13,299 nt of DNA from Chloroflexales bacterium (GCA_013336035.1 JAAXUL010000110.1:1-13299), one strand, 5' to 3'. Numbered from the stretch's first letter, positions 4,103 to 13,231 are shown. Notes: a model not told the origin generated them from the sequence alone. Made by a program: numbers and translations.

Positions 4103-7100
4103 ATGCCGCCCCTAGAACCGCGCGTGTGGCCGGAGAGTGGTGGGGCGATGGGCGCGCGCATCCGCGCCGCCGACTGGGCCACCACGGGCCTCGGGGTGGC
4201 GGACGGCTGGCCCCAGTGCCTGAAAACCACCGTTGAGATTCTGCTACGCGCCCCCGTGCCGATGGTGCTGCTCTGGGGGGCGGAGGGGATGTTGTTCGTC
4301 AACGACGCCTTCACGGCGCTCACTGACGAGCTGCCGGCGCCGCCGGGCAGCCCCATCCAGGACGATTGGTCGCTTGCCGGCCTCCTTGATGCCGGGCTCG
4401 TGCACGACGCTCGCGCGGGCACGGCGCGTTCCACCCCTGAGCAGCCGGTCCTGCTCCATCGCCACGGCCTGGCGGTGCCGGCCTGGCTGACCATCGCCTA
4501 TACGCCCGTGCATGACGAGCACGGCAATCCGGCCGGGGTACTCGTCATCCTCAGCGAGGCGGGCCAGACGGCTGCGTCGGCGGAGCCGCAGCCGCTCCAG
4601 CACATCAGCACCCTGCGCCTTCAGGACCACAGCCTCCAGGAGCTCTACGAGCAGATCCTCGCCGCGGCGCTCGCGCTCATGCATGCCGATGGGGGCAGTC
4701 TCCACTGGTTTGCTCCCGCACATCAGGCGCTACAGCTGCTGGCCTGGGCCGGCTTCGACGCCGAGTCGGCGGCCGCCTGGGGCCACGCGGATGCGCCCGG
4801 CACCTGGGGCCAGGCCCTGCGTGCGGGTGAGCGGGTCATTGTCTCAGATGTCGAGCTCTGCGAGGGCATGCTCGGCGCGGCAGATCTCGCCCGCGCTCGG
4901 CGCCACGGTATTCGCGCGACGCAGTCGACCCCGCTCGTCTCGCGTGGCGGCCACCTCGTCGGCATCCTCTCCACCCACTGGCGCGCCCCGCATCAGCCCT
5001 CCGCGCGCGCGCTCCAGCTGCTCGATATGCTGGCCCGTCAGGCGGCTGACCTCATCGAGCGCACCACGGCGGACGAGGCGCTCCGCGCCGCCCAGGCCCA
5101 GACCAGCCTGATCCTCGAGAGCATCAGCGACACCTTCTACGCCGTGGACGCGCAGTGGCGCCTGACCTACCTTAACCGGAAGGCGGAGCAGCTCTGGAAG
5201 CGGCCGCGCGAGGAGCTTCTGGGCACCGTGCTGTGGGAGATGTTCCCTGGCTACGAGGCCACAGTGGGCTACCGGATGCACTTGCAGGCCATGCGCGAGC
5301 GCACGACGGTGACCTGGGAAACCTTCTCGCCCTATTTGCAGATCTGGGTCGAGGCCAGCGCCTACCCCAGCGGCGACGGCCTGGCGGTCACCTTCCGCGA
5401 TGTCAGCGCGCGCAAGCAGGCCGAGGAGGCGCTGCGCGCCGTGGCCCAAACGCATGCCTACCGGGTAACACTGGCGGATGCCCTGCGGCCCCTGGCCGAT
5501 GCCCTGGAGATCCAGAGCATGGCGGCGCGGGTGCTCGGCACCTATCTGGGCGCCTCGCGGGTACACTATGGCGAGATAAGCGCTGACGATACCGCCGTCA
5601 TCATCGCGCGCGACTACAGCGATGGCGTCCGCGCGCTCAGCGGGCAGCTCCGCCTGGATGACTTTGGCCCGACCCTTGCGCGCGCGCTGCGCGCCGGCCA
5701 GACGATGGTGCAGCCTGATCTCGGGACTAGCCCGGAGCGTTCGGCGACGGAGCGCGCGGCCGACGCGGCCATGGGCATTGCGGCGCAGGTGGCGGTGCCG
5801 CTGGTGAAGGGCGGGCTGCTAGTGGCCCTGCTCGCCGTGCATCAGCGCACACCGCGGGCCTGGACGCCCGCCGAGGTGGCGCTGATCGAGGAGACCGCCG
5901 AGCTCACCTGGGCCGCGGTCGAGCGCGCCCGCGCCGAGGCTGCCCTGCGCGCCTCGGAGGCCAAGTACCGCACCCTCTTCGACTCGATCGACGCAGGCTT
6001 CTGTATCGTGCAGGTGCTGTTCGACGACCACGACCGGCCGGTGGACTACCGCTTCCTGGAGGTCAATCGCGCCTTCGAGCGCCAGACCGGCATTGCCGCC
6101 GCGGCGGGCCGCCGGATGGGCGAGATTGCCCCACAGCACGAGGAGCACTGGTTCGCGAGCTATGGCGCCGTCGCGCGGAGCGGCGAGGCGGTGCGCTTTA
6201 CCAACCGCGCCGACCACCTGCACCGCGTCTTCGATGTCTACGCCTTTCGGATCGGTGACCCGGCCGCGCACACGGTCGCGGTCCTCTTCACCGACATCAC
6301 CGCACGCACGCAGGTCGAAGACGCGCTCCGGCAAAGTGAGGCGAACTTTGCCAAGGCCTTCCAGTCCAGCCCGGCGGCGCTGCTGATCACCCGCCTCGCT
6401 GACGGGCGCTATCTCGAGCTGAATGACGCGTACAGCGCGATTGTCGGCTATGCACGAGACGAGCTGCTTGGCCACCTGACGACCGAGTTCAACATCTACC
6501 TCAACGCAACCGATCGCCAGGCCATCATCGATCGCCTGCTGACCACCGGGTCGATCCGTGCGTTCGAAACCAGCATCCGCCATCGCTCGGGCGCGATCCG
6601 CCACGTGATCGCCGATCAGGAAGTGATGACCTTCAATGGCGAAGCCTGCATCCTGACCCACTTCCTGGACATCACCGAGCGCAAGCGGCTGGAGGCGGCG
6701 CTTCATACCGCGTTTCAGCGCTTTCAGGTCATCCTTGCCAGCCTGTATGGCGGGATTCTGGTTATGCGCGACGATGATCGGGTCGAGTTTGCCAACCAGG
6801 CCTTCTGCGATCTGTTCGACCTCGACGAAGCTCCGGAAGCGCTCCTCGGCCTGCACGCGACGGACATCCTTCAGCGCATTGCAAGCATCTATGTCGACTC
6901 ACCCGCGGCGCTGGCCCGTATCCAAGCCATCGTCGCCGAAGGACAACCCGTCCGCGGCGAGGAAATCACCATCGCCGGCGCGCGCACCTACCTGCGAGAT
7001 TTCATCCCAATTGTGCTTGAGGGGAACCAGTACGGCCGGCTCTGGCACCACCTGGACATCACCGCGCTGAAGCAGGCCGAGGGGGCGTTAGAGGCGGAGC

Positions 7101-8731
7101 GGGCCCTGCTGGCCCAGCGGGTCGCTGAGCGGACCGCCGACCTGAGCATCGCCAACGCCGAGCTCGTCCGGGCCGCCCGGGTGAAGGACGAGTTTCTTTC
7201 CACCATGAGCCACGAGCTGCGCACGCCGCTCAATGCCATTCTCGGGCGCGCCGAGCTGCTGCGTGAGCAGATCTACGGGCCGCTCATGCCCAAGCAACAC
7301 ACCGCGGTCGCGAGCATCATGGAGGCCGGCCAGCACCTGCTGACCCTGATCAACGACATCCTCGACCTCTCCAAGGTCGAGGCGGGCAAGCTCACCCTAG
7401 AGCTGGCGCCGCTGGAGGTTGAGGCCGTGGGCCACGCGGCGGTACGCATGGTCGCCCAGATGGCCATGTCCAAGCGGATCAACCTCACCAGCACCTACGA
7501 CAGCCAGGTAAAGACCGTCGTCGCCGATACGCGGCGGCTGAAGCAGATCCTGGTCAACCTGCTCGCCAACGCGGTCAAGTTCACCCCCGCGGGGGGCAAG
7601 GTTGGCCTGGAGATCGCTGCCGACCCCGGGCGACAGGTGGTGACCTTCACGGTCTGGGACACCGGGATCGGCATCACGCCGGAGGACCAGGCGCGCCTAT
7701 TCCAGCCCTTCGTGCAGGTCGATAGCAGCCTGAGCCGCCAGCACGAGGGCACCGGGCTGGGCCTGGCCCTGGTGCTGCGCCTGACCGAGCTCCACGGCGG
7801 CAGCGTCACGCTTGTGAGCAGCCCCGGCCAGGGGAGCCGGTTCAGTGTGGCGCTGCCATGGAGCGAGCAGGCGGCGTCACCACCTGGCGGACCAGCGCCG
7901 GGCCGGGGGGCGGCGCGCGCCGCCCCGCCGGCGATCCGCCGGGCGCCGCGCACTGAGGACTCGCACCCGGCGGTGGAGCTGCTGCGCGATTGCTTGGGCG
8001 CGTTAGGCAGCCAGGTGATCGTGCACGGCCAGGCGAGCGGCGCGGTCGAGCGCGCGGCCGCGCTGCAGCCCGACCTGATCGTGCTGGATATCCTGCGGCC
8101 CGACCAGCTGGGCTGGGCGGTGCTGCGCCGCCTCAAGGCCGCCGCCAACACCGCGGCGATCCCGGTGCTGGTAGTCAGCGCGGTGGGCGACCCGGCCCGG
8201 GCCGGGTCGCTGGGCGCCGCGGGCTTCCTGCGTAAGCCGCTCACCCGCCCCATATTCCAGGAGGCCCTCCAGCAGCTACGCGCCACCGCGGACCCCGCAG
8301 GGTCACCGGCCATCTGGCAGACACTGGTGGTGGTTGCGCAGGACGCTCTGCCTCAGCCGCTGGTGCTGATCGTCGACGACAACGAGGCCAACCTGCAGGT
8401 GCTGGCGGACTTTCTGCCCACGGCGGGGTTCGAGGTGGCGGCGGCGCGCAACGGGGCCGAGGCCGTGACCCTTGCGGAGGAGCGGCGCCCAGCGCTGATC
8501 GTGATGGACCTCCAGATGCCGGTGATGGACGGGCTGGAGGCGATGCGCCGCATCCGCGCCGCGGGCCTGCGCGACACGCCAATTATCGCTTTGACCGCCC
8601 TGGCGATGCCGGGCGACCGCGAGCGCTGCCTGGAGGCGGGGGCGAACGTCTATCTGGCCAAGCCGGTCAGCCCGGGTACGCTGCTGCAGCTCATCGCCGC
8701 GCAGCCTCAAGGCGCTCCGCCGGGGGAGTAG
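4103..8731 (+). CDS. Hybrid sensor histidine kinase with multiple PAS/GAF domains and two receivers
   Basis: This is a 1542-residue soluble protein with no clear membrane helix, probably a cytoplasmic sensor. In order: a PAS-like module (about 15-155, opening GAMGARIRAADWATTGLG); GAF (173-325); PAS (334-447); GAF (448-617); three PAS (618-745, 746-868, 869-1000); a coiled linker; HisKA with phospho-His1037 (MSHELRTPLNAIL); and HATPase with N box Asn1156, G1 DTGIG at 1186 and G2 GTGLGL at 1216. Receiver 1 (about 1285-1395) has Asp1329 and Lys1378 but lacks the usual hydrophobic first strand. Receiver 2 (about 1420-1530) is canonical: Asp1425/1426, phospho-Asp1469, Thr1498, Lys1520. There is no DNA-binding output, so the signal must pass to a separate phosphotransfer partner not seen here. 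The start is backed by a strong AGGAGG. The ligands of the sensor domains are unknown. Confidence 0.93.
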   Translation: MPPLEPRVWPESGGAMGARIRAADWATTGLGVADGWPQCLKTTVEILLRAPVPMVLLWGAEGMLFVNDAFTALTDELPAPPGSPIQDDWSLAGLLDAGLVHDARAGTARSTPEQPVLLHRHGLAVPAWLTIAYTPVHDEHGNPAGVLVILSEAGQTAASAEPQPLQHISTLRLQDHSLQELYEQILAAALALMHADGGSLHWFAPAHQALQLLAWAGFDAESAAAWGHADAPGTWGQALRAGERVIVSDVELCEGMLGAADLARARRHGIRATQSTPLVSRGGHLVGILSTHWRAPHQPSARALQLLDMLARQAADLIERTTADEALRAAQAQTSLILESISDTFYAVDAQWRLTYLNRKAEQLWKRPREELLGTVLWEMFPGYEATVGYRMHLQAMRERTTVTWETFSPYLQIWVEASAYPSGDGLAVTFRDVSARKQAEEALRAVAQTHAYRVTLADALRPLADALEIQSMAARVLGTYLGASRVHYGEISADDTAVIIARDYSDGVRALSGQLRLDDFGPTLARALRAGQTMVQPDLGTSPERSATERAADAAMGIAAQVAVPLVKGGLLVALLAVHQRTPRAWTPAEVALIEETAELTWAAVERARAEAALRASEAKYRTLFDSIDAGFCIVQVLFDDHDRPVDYRFLEVNRAFERQTGIAAAAGRRMGEIAPQHEEHWFASYGAVARSGEAVRFTNRADHLHRVFDVYAFRIGDPAAHTVAVLFTDITARTQVEDALRQSEANFAKAFQSSPAALLITRLADGRYLELNDAYSAIVGYARDELLGHLTTEFNIYLNATDRQAIIDRLLTTGSIRAFETSIRHRSGAIRHVIADQEVMTFNGEACILTHFLDITERKRLEAALHTAFQRFQVILASLYGGILVMRDDDRVEFANQAFCDLFDLDEAPEALLGLHATDILQRIASIYVDSPAALARIQAIVAEGQPVRGEEITIAGARTYLRDFIPIVLEGNQYGRLWHHLDITALKQAEGALEAERALLAQRVAERTADLSIANAELVRAARVKDEFLSTMSHELRTPLNAILGRAELLREQIYGPLMPKQHTAVASIMEAGQHLLTLINDILDLSKVEAGKLTLELAPLEVEAVGHAAVRMVAQMAMSKRINLTSTYDSQVKTVVADTRRLKQILVNLLANAVKFTPAGGKVGLEIAADPGRQVVTFTVWDTGIGITPEDQARLFQPFVQVDSSLSRQHEGTGLGLALVLRLTELHGGSVTLVSSPGQGSRFSVALPWSEQAASPPGGPAPGRGAARAAPPAIRRAPRTEDSHPAVELLRDCLGALGSQVIVHGQASGAVERAAALQPDLIVLDILRPDQLGWAVLRRLKAAANTAAIPVLVVSAVGDPARAGSLGAAGFLRKPLTRPIFQEALQQLRATADPAGSPAIWQTLVVVAQDALPQPLVLIVDDNEANLQVLADFLPTAGFEVAAARNGAEAVTLAEERRPALIVMDLQMPVMDGLEAMRRIRAAGLRDTPIIALTALAMPGDRERCLEAGANVYLAKPVSPGTLLQLIAAQPQGAPPGE

Positions 8732-8784
8732 GCGCGCACACCTCTTCGCCGCTGCAGTGACCTACCTGCTTGTGCCGGGCGCGT

Positions 8785-9042
8785 GGTATCGCCGATACGC
8801 CCGATCGGGATGGTGACCCCCGGCGCGCCGGCCGAGCCGGCGGTCACGTAGAGCATTCCGGGCATCAGCACGTCGACGTTATAGGTCTTGATGATGCCGG
8901 TGATCCATTCCTCGGCGCGGCGCTGCGCCTCGGCCACGGCGGCATCGTACTCGTCGGCGGTGATATAGGTGGTGGCGGCGGCCTGCACGTAGCGCTGCCC
9001 ATAGGGTGCGGTGGCAGCTCGCTCAGCTTGATCGGCGCCACC
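8785..9042 (-). pseudogene. Amidase-signature family C-terminal remnant
   Basis: About 85 minus-strand residues resemble the C-terminal region of amidase-signature enzymes. A helix (ADEYDAAVAEAQRRAEEWI) is followed by YNVDVLMPGM, in the position of the usual LDALV-P strand, then SAGAPGVTIPIGR, matching the conserved AG-P-ITVP-G turn. The frame has a stop just upstream (9043-9045), no Ser-Ser-Lys catalytic region, and loses similarity after GDT (8785), running to a stop at 8707. It is therefore a gene remnant in the gap between two convergent genes. The family call rests on a short segment and could be wrong. Confidence 0.5.
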
Positions 9043-9078
9043 TTAGGCCGCCAGCAGCAGGGCCGCGAGCGCGAAGGG

Positions 9079-10653
9079 CTACGGAGTCACTCGCCCCGTC
9101 CCCCCCACCTCGATCAGGCTGATCAAGGTGGGGTAGACCAGCGCAACACGCTGCTCGGGGTTGTTCACATCGATCAGGTCGTGGTTGAGGCCCAGGTCGG
9201 CGGGGAAGGTGTAGCGACGCACGGCCGCCCCGTTGCGCGCCCAATCGTCGCCAATCGCCTCGGTGGCGGGGTTGCTGACGGCACCATCGGCGGCGTTGCT
9301 CACCAGTAGAATCGCGCGCACCGCCGGTGGCCCGCGCTCGGCGGCGTCCTGCACGGCGAAGCTCAGGCGCAGCAGCGCGCCCGCGGCGTGGACCGGGTAG
9401 CGCGGGTAGGCGTAGGGTGGGCCGATGATCTGCTCGCGCCGCTGGTCGTCCCACCACAGGTAGAAGTTCGGCACCGCCAGGATCGTGCTCGCCACCGGGC
9501 GGATCGCGAACGGCGGCAGCCCGGTGATCTGGAACAGCGGGGCGATCAGCGTGACCTGGGCCACATCGCCACGGTGCTGGGCGATCCACGCGGCGATGGT
9601 CGCGCCCATCGACAGGCCGACCACTGCGACCTGCTCGCCCAGCCCGCGGGCCAGGTCGACGCTGCGCGAGGCGAAGCGCACCAGCTCGTCGGCGCTCAGC
9701 CGGGCCAGGTCTTCGGTCAGCCGGTCGGCGAAGCCGTGGTGGGGGACGCGCGGGATGTAGACGCTGTAGCCCCGCGCCACAAACTGCTCGGCCAGGGGCA
9801 CAAACTGCGCCGGGCAGTTGGTGAAGCCGTGGAGGAAGATGATCACCCGCTCGGTGCGGCGGCCCGGCGTAAACAGGCGCGTGGCGCACTCCGGGCTCAG
9901 GGTGGGGTCGGCTGCCTCCGCGGCGATCTGGGCGTCGATAGCCGCAATGCTGGCCCCGTAGTCCGTTACCGGCGCCGGCTCCGCCGCCAGGTCGCCGATA
10001 AAGAGCGGTCGGCTCCAGACCCAGACCCCGGCGCTTGTCACCAGCAGGCCGGCGACGCACACCAGCGCCACGATCGCCCGCACCAGTGGTCGGGTCTGTA
10101 GCAGGGACGCCGAGCCCTGCGAGAGCCCGCGCATACGCGCGATCAGCCCGCCCTCGAGGCTGGGTGCGACGGCGATCTGGGCCATGGCCAGGCCGGCGCC
10201 GGCCAGGGCCAGCAGCGGGATGACGAACCAGCCGCTGAAGATCAGGGTGGCGACCGAGAGGATCAGGCCGCCCAGGACCTTGGCGAGCGGGCTGAACCCC
10301 AGGAACGTGGGCGCAGCCGCCCCGTAGACGAGGTTGGCCACCTGGAAGATCAGCAGGTAGCCCAGCAGCGCCGTCAGCGCACCGGCGAGGGCCCCGCGCC
10401 CCTCGCTCACCCGCCCCCTGCGGGCGAGCAGCAGCCACCAGCTCCAGCCGCCCGCCGCGCCCACCGTGAGGAAGACCAGCACGCTGGTCAGGGTCAGGTC
10501 GGCCGAGGGCTTGCCGCCCTGGAAGAGCCGCACGATCCCCGTGGTGATGAGGCCGAACGCCAGGGCGGCGATGCCCGTCCAGAGCCACGCGGCCTGGGGC
10601 GAGGGCGGGCGCGGCGATGACACGTGCGAAGGTGACTGCTTCGCTGACTTCAT
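9079..10653 (-). CDS. Alpha/beta hydrolase with N-terminal multi-spanning membrane domain
   Basis: This is a 524-residue protein. The N-terminal half has about five membrane helices (22-42, 53-77, 88-110, 126-150, 190-213). The C-terminal half (about 265-524) is an alpha/beta hydrolase. It has an oxyanion-type HGF motif (His275-Gly276), nucleophile elbow GLSMG with Ser348, probable acid Asp456 (NAADG) and His491 (LNHDLI). This suggests a membrane-anchored serine esterase, lipase or thioesterase; the substrate is unknown. The ATG at 10651-10653 was chosen over an in-frame ATG at 10692 because GAGGGAG lies just before it and the earlier start would overlap the upstream ATPase gene. The ATPase stop is only 7 nt away, with the Shine-Dalgarno overlapping it, so translation is probably coupled. 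Confidence 0.85.
   Translation of the reverse strand: MKSAKQSPSHVSSPRPPSPQAAWLWTGIAALAFGLITTGIVRLFQGGKPSADLTLTSVLVFLTVGAAGGWSWWLLLARRGRVSEGRGALAGALTALLGYLLIFQVANLVYGAAAPTFLGFSPLAKVLGGLILSVATLIFSGWFVIPLLALAGAGLAMAQIAVAPSLEGGLIARMRGLSQGSASLLQTRPLVRAIVALVCVAGLLVTSAGVWVWSRPLFIGDLAAEPAPVTDYGASIAAIDAQIAAEAADPTLSPECATRLFTPGRRTERVIIFLHGFTNCPAQFVPLAEQFVARGYSVYIPRVPHHGFADRLTEDLARLSADELVRFASRSVDLARGLGEQVAVVGLSMGATIAAWIAQHRGDVAQVTLIAPLFQITGLPPFAIRPVASTILAVPNFYLWWDDQRREQIIGPPYAYPRYPVHAAGALLRLSFAVQDAAERGPPAVRAILLVSNAADGAVSNPATEAIGDDWARNGAAVRRYTFPADLGLNHDLIDVNNPEQRVALVYPTLISLIEVGGTGRVTP
9103..9133. other. Strong hairpin inside the 3' end of the hydrolase gene
   Basis: CCCCACCT (9103-9110) pairs with AGGTGGGG (9126-9133). 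After one mismatch, GATCA (9112-9116) pairs with TGATC (9120-9124) around a GGC loop. It lies within the last 20 codons of the hydrolase and near the meeting point of convergent transcription. Without a T-run it is not a standard terminator, and it may simply stabilise or slow the transcript 3' end. Confidence 0.45.
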
Positions 10654-10660
10654 GGCTCCC

Positions 10661-13189
10661 TCACGCTTCAGATGCGCTGGCTGCCGATCCATACCGCGCC
10701 CCGAAGTCCACGTCGAGGAAGCGCTCGAGGGCGTTGGAGCGCCAGATCCAGCGCAGCAGGAAGAGCCAGACCAGGGTCGCGACGCCGACCAGGCCTAGGC
10801 TTGCCGGGTGCGGCAGGCCCAGCTGGAACCAGTCGCGCAGCGGTGGGATGAGCAGGATCGCGCCGTAGAGCAGCACGCAGCCGATCGCGACCAGAGTCGG
10901 GCGCCAGTCGCCGCTCAGCTCGTCGCCGCCCACCCACCACGCGGTCGGCGGCTCGACGAACACCACGAGCAGCGCGCCCGTGAAGATCAGGAAGCTGAGC
11001 AGGGAGGTCCGCGCCACCGGCACGACGGTCCCATAGATGAGCTGCTCGTCGTCGCCCAGCGCCACCGCCGCCGCGCGCACCAGGAACTCGATGATGATCG
11101 CGCTGAAGAAGACCAGCAGCCCGAGCACGGTCGAGAGCAGGCTGGCGGGGATCATGAAGCGCAGCAGGCGCGCGATCTGCCCCGTGCGCGCCGTGGGCCC
11201 GGGCCGCGCCCACAGCGCGATCAGCGGCGTTGGGATGCCCACCGTGAGCATGGCCATCAGGGTGGTCTGCCCCAGCACAATTGGGAAGACCTCGCTGCTC
11301 ACCATCAGGGTCGCAATCATCAGCACGGCCACCGTCGTGGTGCGGGTCAGGAAGAGCCGCAGCGTGTCCTGCATGCCGTTGACGATACGCTGGCCCTCCT
11401 CGACGGCGGGCGAGAGCACCGCGAACGAGTCGTTGGTCAGCACGATGTCGGCGGCGTTGCGCGTGGCCGCGCTGCCGCTCTGCATGGCCACGCCCAGGTT
11501 GGCCTGCTTGAGCGAGAGCACGTCGTTCACCCCGTCGCCGACCATGGCGACGTAGCGCCCCTGCTTGCGCAGGGCCTGGACCAGCCGCTGCTTCTGCTGC
11601 GGCGTGATGCGCCCGAAGATCGTCGCCGACTCCGCCGCCGCCGCGAAGGCGGCCTCGTCCAGCTGGTCGAGCTCGGGGCCCGAGACGAGCTTGATGTCGT
11701 CGGGCATCCCGGCCTGCTTCGCCAGGGCCGCCACCGTCTCGGGGTTGTCGCCCGAGATGACCTTGGGCTGGACCCCGACGGCCCGGAAGCGGGCCAGGGT
11801 CTCGGCGGCCTCGGGCCGCAGCTCGTCGCTCAGGCTCACCAGGCCGAGCGGCGTCAGCGGGGGCAGCGTCGTCGCGTCGCCCTCGTCGCGCCGCGGCGCC
11901 GGGTCGGGGTGGTGGGCCACCAGCAGCACGCGCAGCCCCCGGTCCGACCAGGCGCTGAGCTGCGCCTGCCACCCCTCGGGGCCGCCGGGGGCGAGGAACG
12001 GGCGCAGAAACTCGGTCGCGCCCAGAGCGTAGATCCCGCGCCGCCCGGGGTCGTCGAAGGCGATCGCGCTCCACTTGCGGGCCGACGAGAAGGGCACCTC
12101 GGCGCAGACCCGCCGCGGCTCGCGCGGGAAGGCCGCGGCCAGGGCCTCGCTGGTCTTGTTGCCCGCCGCCGTGCTGGCCATCATCTCGCCGAGGATCGTC
12201 TGGAGCTCGGCCTCGGCGATGCCGAGGGGGTGGACCGCGTGGAAGACGAGCCGGTTGGCCGTCAGGGTGCCGGTCTTATCGACGCAGAGCGTGTCGATGT
12301 TGCTCAGGCTCTCGACCGCGTTCGCGCGCTGCACCAGCACGCCGAACTTGAGGATGCGCACCGCGCTGATCGCGTAGGCCACGCTGATCGCGAGGAACAG
12401 CCCGTTGGGGATGAGCCCGGCGACCACGGTCGCGTCCTGCACGCTCTCGACCAGGCTGCGGGTCTGCACGAAGCTGTTGAGCACCATCACGATCTCGAGG
12501 AAGATCATAAGCAGCAGGAAGACCCGCACCAGCACGTTGACGTCGCGCTGGAGCGGGGTCAGCTCGCGCTTGGCCTGCTTCGCCCCGGCGGTGATCTGGT
12601 TGGCCAGGCTGGCGGCGCCAACCTTCTCGGCCACGTAGTAAATACTGCCCGCGACGCAGTAGCTCCCCGAGAAGACCGGGTCGCCGGCCTGCTTGGCGAT
12701 GCGGTCCGACTCGCCGGTGACCTGCGACTCGTCGAGCTCGGCGCGCCCGTCGCCGACCACGCTGCCGTCGACGATGATCTGGTCGCCCGCGCCGACCTTG
12801 AGCACGTCGCCGCGCACCACCGCCTCGGGGACGATCGTCTGCTCCTGGCCGTCGCGGATGACCACGGCCTGGGGCCGGTTGAGCAGCGCGATCTGGTCGA
12901 GCTTGCGCTTGGCCTGGATCTCCTGGACACTGCTGACCAGGGCGTTGATGAAGACGATCCCCGCCGAGAGCAGGGCGTCGCCCGGCCGGCCCAGCAGCAG
13001 CAGGATGAGGCCGAGGGCGAAGAGCGTATTGTTGATGAAGGTGAACACGCTCTCGCGGATGATCTGGCCGACGCTGCGGGTGGCGACCCCGCCGGCCGTA
13101 TTGGTCTCGCCGGCGGCGGTGCGCTCGCGTACCTCGGCGGCGCTCAGGCCGCGCGGCACCTCGGTGGTCGCGGTCATTTGCATAGACAT
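10661..13189 (-). CDS. CtpE-like P-type cation-transporting ATPase
   Basis: This is an 842-residue HAD-type membrane pump with no N-terminal metal-binding domain. M1-M2 span about 52-88 and the actuator loop carries TGES (158-161). M3-M4 span 219-279. The phosphorylation motif DKTGTLT has Asp304. The nucleotide domain has ALGATE in place of the usual KGAPE-type motif, and the hinge GDGVND is at 551-556. Six C-terminal helices follow. Overall it resembles mycobacterial CtpE (calcium-related) pumps. The usual PEGL of helix M4 reads PNGL (Pro261, Asn262), and M6 (LMAMLTVGIPTPLIAL) lacks the Asp of classical calcium pumps, so the transported ion is uncertain. The ATG at 13187-13189 was chosen because GAGGTGAG precedes it at good spacing; a longer frame to 13267 lacks such a site. 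It is first in an operon with the hydrolase. Confidence 0.92.
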   Translation of the reverse strand: MSMQMTATTEVPRGLSAAEVRERTAAGETNTAGGVATRSVGQIIRESVFTFINNTLFALGLILLLLGRPGDALLSAGIVFINALVSSVQEIQAKRKLDQIALLNRPQAVVIRDGQEQTIVPEAVVRGDVLKVGAGDQIIVDGSVVGDGRAELDESQVTGESDRIAKQAGDPVFSGSYCVAGSIYYVAEKVGAASLANQITAGAKQAKRELTPLQRDVNVLVRVFLLLMIFLEIVMVLNSFVQTRSLVESVQDATVVAGLIPNGLFLAISVAYAISAVRILKFGVLVQRANAVESLSNIDTLCVDKTGTLTANRLVFHAVHPLGIAEAELQTILGEMMASTAAGNKTSEALAAAFPREPRRVCAEVPFSSARKWSAIAFDDPGRRGIYALGATEFLRPFLAPGGPEGWQAQLSAWSDRGLRVLLVAHHPDPAPRRDEGDATTLPPLTPLGLVSLSDELRPEAAETLARFRAVGVQPKVISGDNPETVAALAKQAGMPDDIKLVSGPELDQLDEAAFAAAAESATIFGRITPQQKQRLVQALRKQGRYVAMVGDGVNDVLSLKQANLGVAMQSGSAATRNAADIVLTNDSFAVLSPAVEEGQRIVNGMQDTLRLFLTRTTTVAVLMIATLMVSSEVFPIVLGQTTLMAMLTVGIPTPLIALWARPGPTARTGQIARLLRFMIPASLLSTVLGLLVFFSAIIIEFLVRAAAVALGDDEQLIYGTVVPVARTSLLSFLIFTGALLVVFVEPPTAWWVGGDELSGDWRPTLVAIGCVLLYGAILLIPPLRDWFQLGLPHPASLGLVGVATLVWLFLLRWIWRSNALERFLDVDFGARYGSAASASEA

Positions 13190-13215
13190 AGATCTTCTCA
13201 CCTCAGGCCTGTGCC

Positions 13216-13231
13216 AGATCGTGCATGATCT
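13216..13231. promoter_or_regulatory. Near-palindrome upstream of the ATPase, candidate operator
   Basis: AGATCGTGCATGATCT is palindromic at 14 of 16 positions with a TGCA centre. It lies 26 bp upstream of the ATPase start codon (read on the minus strand). The position fits a repressor or activator site in the promoter or 5' leader. No -35/-10 pair can be assigned in the short remaining upstream sequence (to 13283). Confidence 0.4.

Noticed and set aside
3643..4494. 283-residue minus-strand gene
   Set aside because: Only the last 60 or so residues (TnpB RuvC-I) are meaningful. The rest is antisense to the kinase start and leader.
5819..6856. 345-residue minus-strand open frame within the kinase gene
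   Set aside because: It is antisense to well-matched PAS domains, with no Shine-Dalgarno or family features.
9023..10588. 521-residue minus-strand open frame
   Set aside because: It overlaps the hydrolase gene in another frame. Its composition is Arg/Pro/Gly-rich with no motifs, while the hydrolase frame has a catalytic triad and helices.
10654..10692. Upstream ATG for the hydrolase
   Set aside because: It would overlap the ATPase coding end by about 30 nt and has a weaker ribosome site than the ATG at 10653.
10808..13228. 806-residue plus-strand open frame
   Set aside because: It lies opposite the ATPase gene, is rich in His, Arg, Gln and Asp from high-GC antisense codons, and has no recognisable domain.
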